From: an uncultured Ruminococcus sp.
GTDB taxonomy: Bacteria; Bacillota_A; Clostridia; RUG12999
Reading direction: 5' to 3'
DNA length: 8,749 nt
Assembly (NCBI GenBank): GCA_902783995.1
Contig: CACZTG010000268.1
Span: forward strand, 1 to 8,749
Below the pieces are notes generated by a model. The model was not told the origin of the DNA. It saw only the letters and a program-made list of their open reading frames with translations, and searched no databases. This document shows positions 6,192 to 8,749 of this stretch, in pieces. Position numbers and translations under genes: made by a program. The number at the start of each line of letters is the position of its first letter. The stretch's first letter is position 1.

Positions 6192-7529
6192 CTAAACTTG
6201 TATTGTAATCTTGTTGTCGCTTTGAGAGGAAATTCGTACAGTTCTTTTAACTGTGGATTTTTCGTTTTCTATTATAACGTCATAATCTCCGTAAAAAGCT
6301 TTAAACACAGCTGTTCCGTTTTCTGTTATCTTGCTCTCCTCTGTATGCCATACCTCGTTAATCAGCTTTTTTATCCTTTTGAAAGCCGGTTTTTCACTCA
6401 TATCAAACCTCAAAAGGCCCCCGTACCATTTGTTTTCGCCTGCAGTCATATCGCCTTGCGGCGCATATGCCGCATAGCCGTCAACCAAATTCCAGTATAT
6501 AACCGCTTCCGCTGCGGGATGACTGAAAAATATTGAATATAAGGCTTCTGATAAATCTGCCTGTACTTCTTCGTCCTCTGCTTCACTGCTTAAAGCTCCC
6601 AATGTCATTTCGGTTATCTGTATCTTTTTCCCGAGTTGTGCATATTTATCAAGAACACTGTATAAATGAATGGGATTATATTTTGTATTTGCAGCTTCCT
6701 TTTCATAGTCTCTGTCATAAAAACAGTGAAACTGCATACCTATCGAATCCAAATGACCCTTTCCACTTTTAATTAACCGTTCAATCTGCATATAATATAG
6801 ACTTCTGTTTCCCTTAAATGCGTCAATCCATATATTCCAATCATTAATTATAAGCCTGTTATGCGGAAAATACTTTTCAGCCAAATCAAAGCTCCATTCG
6901 ACAAAATCATCTGTGCGGTAAAACTCCGATTTATCCAGCCATTCCGATAGTCCGCCGGCAATTGATTCGTTTGTAACCTCCCATGAAGGAATTAAATCAG
7001 CATATTCGCGGGATAATTCTTTAAACCTTTTTACAAGCTTAACCTTATACTCATTAACGGAAAGATTTTTTGTCCATTCCGGGCGATATAAATCATAGTT
7101 TAGGCAGTGTGCTTTCGGCTCTATTCCTTTTTCACTGCAATACTCAAGACAAAGGTCAATTGCAGGTCTTCTGTAAATTTTCGGGCTGTCTTTTCTGAAT
7201 CTGAGCTTTCCTTCCCCGGGTTCCAAATCATTCCAATAAAAAGGCAAGGTAGCAATATTAAAAGCTTCGGCAAATTTTTCGCGGTATATTTTGTTTTTTT
7301 CCTGCGTTTCAAATTCATCAAGCATAAATATATTTGCGCCAAACTTAAACTCATGGGCTTTTTGTTTGATTTTCATTTTGTACTTTGTATTTACGTTATT
7401 TCCATAGGAATCCACAAGCTTAAACTCGGCAATGCCTTTTCTGTAAAGCTCTATTCCACTTTTTACTCTGTCATTCATATATTCTTTATACTGTTCAAAA
7501 TTTTTAAACACAGCTTCATGCCTGTCCAT
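6192..7529 (-). CDS. GH10-like glycoside hydrolase, divergent, cytoplasmic
   Basis: A 445-residue retaining glycoside hydrolase of clan GH-A. After a helical start (1-30) and a short beta segment (about 31-65, ending FKFGANIFML), the barrel runs from about 70 to 385, then a small beta-rich tail (AFYGDYDVIIENE) closes the protein. The acid/base is E188 in SWEVTNES and the nucleophile E307 in QITEMT, matching GH10 WDVVNE and ITELD. The usual xylanase motif TPENEMKW is replaced by TLPFYWND (94-101), and HTLVWH by HCLNYD (141-146), so xylanase activity should not be assumed. No signal peptide is present; an in-frame extension upstream to 7652 would overlap the permease gene and has no support. 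The chosen ATG has GGGAGGA 8 nt upstream. Its place between the sugar permeases and the esterase suggests action on an imported oligosaccharide. Confidence 0.85.
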   Translation of the reverse strand: MDRHEAVFKNFEQYKEYMNDRVKSGIELYRKGIAEFKLVDSYGNNVNTKYKMKIKQKAHEFKFGANIFMLDEFETQEKNKIYREKFAEAFNIATLPFYWNDLEPGEGKLRFRKDSPKIYRRPAIDLCLEYCSEKGIEPKAHCLNYDLYRPEWTKNLSVNEYKVKLVKRFKELSREYADLIPSWEVTNESIAGGLSEWLDKSEFYRTDDFVEWSFDLAEKYFPHNRLIINDWNIWIDAFKGNRSLYYMQIERLIKSGKGHLDSIGMQFHCFYDRDYEKEAANTKYNPIHLYSVLDKYAQLGKKIQITEMTLGALSSEAEDEEVQADLSEALYSIFFSHPAAEAVIYWNLVDGYAAYAPQGDMTAGENKWYGGLLRFDMSEKPAFKRIKKLINEVWHTEESKITENGTAVFKAFYGDYDVIIENEKSTVKRTVRISSQSDNKITIQV

Positions 7530-7537
7530 TAATTTCT

Positions 7538-7544
7538 TCCTCCC
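7538..7544 (-). promoter_or_regulatory. Ribosome binding site fixing the GH10-like gene start
   Basis: GGGAGGA on the minus strand lies 8 nt before the ATG at 7529. It rules in this start over an upstream in-frame codon at 7652, which would overlap the permease gene by 58 bases and add 41 residues unlike the family. The rest of the 65-bp gap (7530-7594) shows no clear promoter or strong hairpin. Confidence 0.8.
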
Positions 7545-7594
7545 GATTAAAAGATATGTTATATTACAGAAAACAGGATAAACGACAGAATAAG

Positions 7595-8524
7595 CTATCC
7601 TTTTACCGCTCCAAGTGTAACTCCGCCGATAATGTATTTCTGGAACACGCAAAAAATTATAAGCGACGGAATGCTTGCAAAAATAAGTCCCATCATATAT
7701 ATATTTGCTGTTATTGACGCATCGCCCTTTAACATAAAAATTCTTGCGGGCGTTGTCATTTTTGCAGGATCTTTAAGTACAAGATACGGAGTAAAATAAT
7801 TTGCCCAGGTGCCGCTTAACGCACCGATACATACAAATATTACAACCGGCAGGGCAATAGGAACCATAATTTTATAAAAAGTCTTAAAGTCATTGCAACC
7901 GTCTATCCTTGCAGCCTCAACGAGGGCTGTCGGTATTGAGTCGAAATTATTTTTAAACAGAATTATATTAAAGCTGTTTGCCGCCGCTCCGAGCCATAAC
8001 GGGAAATAGGTATCGAGAATGTTTATGTTGGTAACCGAATTTATTTTGTCGTCAATAACAAACGGAAATGAAATATACGACATATATGTCGGAACAGTTC
8101 TTATCGCGCTCGGCATCATCATAGTCCAAATCACAAAAACAAAAACAAGTTTTGTGCCTTTAACCCTTAATTTTGATAATACATATCCCGCAAGACCGCA
8201 TATAAATATCTGAACTACAACATTTCCCAATGAAACAATTATGGTATTTACCATGCTCCTGCCGAGCTCCAGACTTTTCCATGCGGTTGAAATCCTGTTT
8301 GCAGCTATAGAAAAAGAAAACTCTTTCGGTAAAAATGCAACGGATGAATATATTTCCTGAGTGGACTTAAACGCCGTTAACAACATCCATATTGCAGGAA
8401 AAAAAGTTGTTATGCATAATATAATCAAAACCGAGAACAAACACCAATAAATTGTTTTGCCCTTTAAAGATTTTAAATCATTAGGCATAAGCAGTCCCGG
8501 TTTTTTATCTGAAAATGACTTCAT
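7595..8524 (-). CDS. Carbohydrate ABC transporter permease, MalG-like (CUT1)
   Basis: A 309-residue inner-membrane permease that would form the channel with its partner encoded just upstream. A charged cytoplasmic N-terminus (1-23) is followed by hydrophobic segments at about 26-50, 92-115, 126-145, 173-190, 219-240 and 275-297. The cytoplasmic EAA loop that docks the ATPase is seen as EAARIDGCNDFKTFYKIMVP (203-222), and the C-terminus GGVTLGAVKG is typical of MalG-type proteins. The segment between the third and fourth membrane spans (about 146-172) seems somewhat longer than in standard MalG relatives. AAGGGGG, beginning in the stop codon of the preceding gene, lies 7 nt before the ATG, and only 12 bp separate the genes. 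Substrate is inferred from the operon: a HexNAc-containing oligosaccharide. No ATPase or binding protein is present in the window; CUT1 systems in Firmicutes often share an MsmK-type ATPase encoded elsewhere. Confidence 0.94.
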   Translation of the reverse strand: MKSFSDKKPGLLMPNDLKSLKGKTIYWCLFSVLIILCITTFFPAIWMLLTAFKSTQEIYSSVAFLPKEFSFSIAANRISTAWKSLELGRSMVNTIIVSLGNVVVQIFICGLAGYVLSKLRVKGTKLVFVFVIWTMMMPSAIRTVPTYMSYISFPFVIDDKINSVTNINILDTYFPLWLGAAANSFNIILFKNNFDSIPTALVEAARIDGCNDFKTFYKIMVPIALPVVIFVCIGALSGTWANYFTPYLVLKDPAKMTTPARIFMLKGDASITANIYMMGLIFASIPSLIIFCVFQKYIIGGVTLGAVKG

Positions 8525-8536
8525 TATATATCCCCC

Positions 8537-8749
8537 TTACTGATTAGCTTCAACCTTCTTATTCAGGTAGAAATAGAAGCATGTTGCGGCAATAAGTATT
8601 AAAAATACAATTGTTCCGAGCGCCAACGCCTGACCGACACGTCCCTGAACAAAACCGTACTGATAAAGCTGATAGCCAAGTGATGTTGACGCACCGTTAG
8701 GTCCGCCTCCCGTCATAACCATCGGCTCCTGCATTACCTGAAAAACAGC
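8537..8749 (-). CDS. Carbohydrate ABC transporter permease, MalF-like, C-terminal fragment
   Basis: Only the last 70 residues are inside the window; the frame is open to base 8749, so the gene continues upstream. The visible part begins AVFQVMQEPMVMTGGGPNGAST, which holds the MTGGGP-N signature common near the C-terminus of MalF/UgpA-type permeases. After a short YQLYQYGFVQGRVGQALAL stretch comes one last hydrophobic span (about residues 46-63) and a short lysine-containing tail ending KKVEANQ. The EAA loop and the earlier spans are outside the window. It would pair with the MalG-like permease 12 bp downstream. The MalF-before-MalG order is usual for CUT1 operons, in which the binding-protein gene often precedes both. 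Confidence 0.9.
   Translation of the reverse strand, partial: AVFQVMQEPMVMTGGGPNGASTSLGYQLYQYGFVQGRVGQALALGTIVFLILIAATCFYFYLNKKVEANQ

Noticed and set aside
7107..7532. A 141-codon open frame on the plus strand opposite the GH10-like gene
   Set aside because: It is antisense to a well-supported enzyme, and its translation is a run of Phe, Ile and Lys-rich sequence with no domain. It is a shadow of the coding strand's codon bias.
7530..7652. A 41-residue N-terminal extension of the GH10-like protein, considered as a signal or membrane anchor
   Set aside because: It overlaps the 3' end of the permease gene. The ATG at 7529 has a strong ribosome binding site, and the extension does not form a convincing signal peptide.
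1..8749. CRISPR array, insertion sequence, tRNA or rRNA genes, phage genes
   Set aside because: No regularly spaced repeats, transposase frames, tRNA-like cloverleafs or rRNA segments were recognised. The window is almost entirely filled by metabolic and transport genes.

Overview
The window looks like part of one long carbohydrate-utilisation operon from a low-GC Firmicute, probably a gut-type clostridium (Lachnospiraceae or Oscillospiraceae-like). The lineage is an inference from AT-rich codon use, purine-rich GGAGG-type ribosome binding sites, a TTG start, and protein variants that resemble clostridial and streptococcal homologues. No database search was possible.

All eight genes lie on the minus strand, so transcription runs from right to left. 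In transcription order they are: the C-terminal end of a MalF-like sugar ABC permease (8749-8537, cut by the window edge); a MalG-like permease (8524-7595); a signal-less GH10-like glycoside hydrolase (7529-6192); a cytoplasmic SGNH-type sialate O-acetylesterase-like protein (6147-4639); a divergent NagB-type glucosamine-6-phosphate deaminase (4588-3737); NagA, N-acetylglucosamine-6-phosphate deacetylase (3740-2577, 4-bp overlap with nagB); a GcnA-like GH20 beta-N-acetylhexosaminidase (2538-682); and a YitT-family membrane protein (642-1, cut by the left edge). Gaps between genes are 12 to 65 bp. No gene-free stretch exceeds 65 bases, and no strong promoter or terminator was seen inside the window. 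The operon promoter, any regulator and the substrate-binding protein must lie to the right of base 8749, if they are linked.

The genes suggest a 'transport first, digest inside' pathway. An ABC importer brings in an oligosaccharide containing N-acetylhexosamine. Cytoplasmic enzymes remove O-acetyl groups (SASA esterase), possibly cleave an internal linkage (GH10-like), and release terminal beta-HexNAc (GH20). NagA and NagB then convert the 6-phosphate to fructose-6-phosphate. ABC import and GH20 cleavage both give unphosphorylated GlcNAc, so a kinase is needed, but none is present here.

The most interesting points are two divergent enzymes. The GH10-like protein keeps both catalytic glutamates but lacks the usual xylose-binding motifs. 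The NagB-like protein keeps the catalytic core but has changes at positions that bind substrate phosphate in characterised NagB. Together they could mean that the locus handles an unusual glycan rather than xylan or plain chitobiose.
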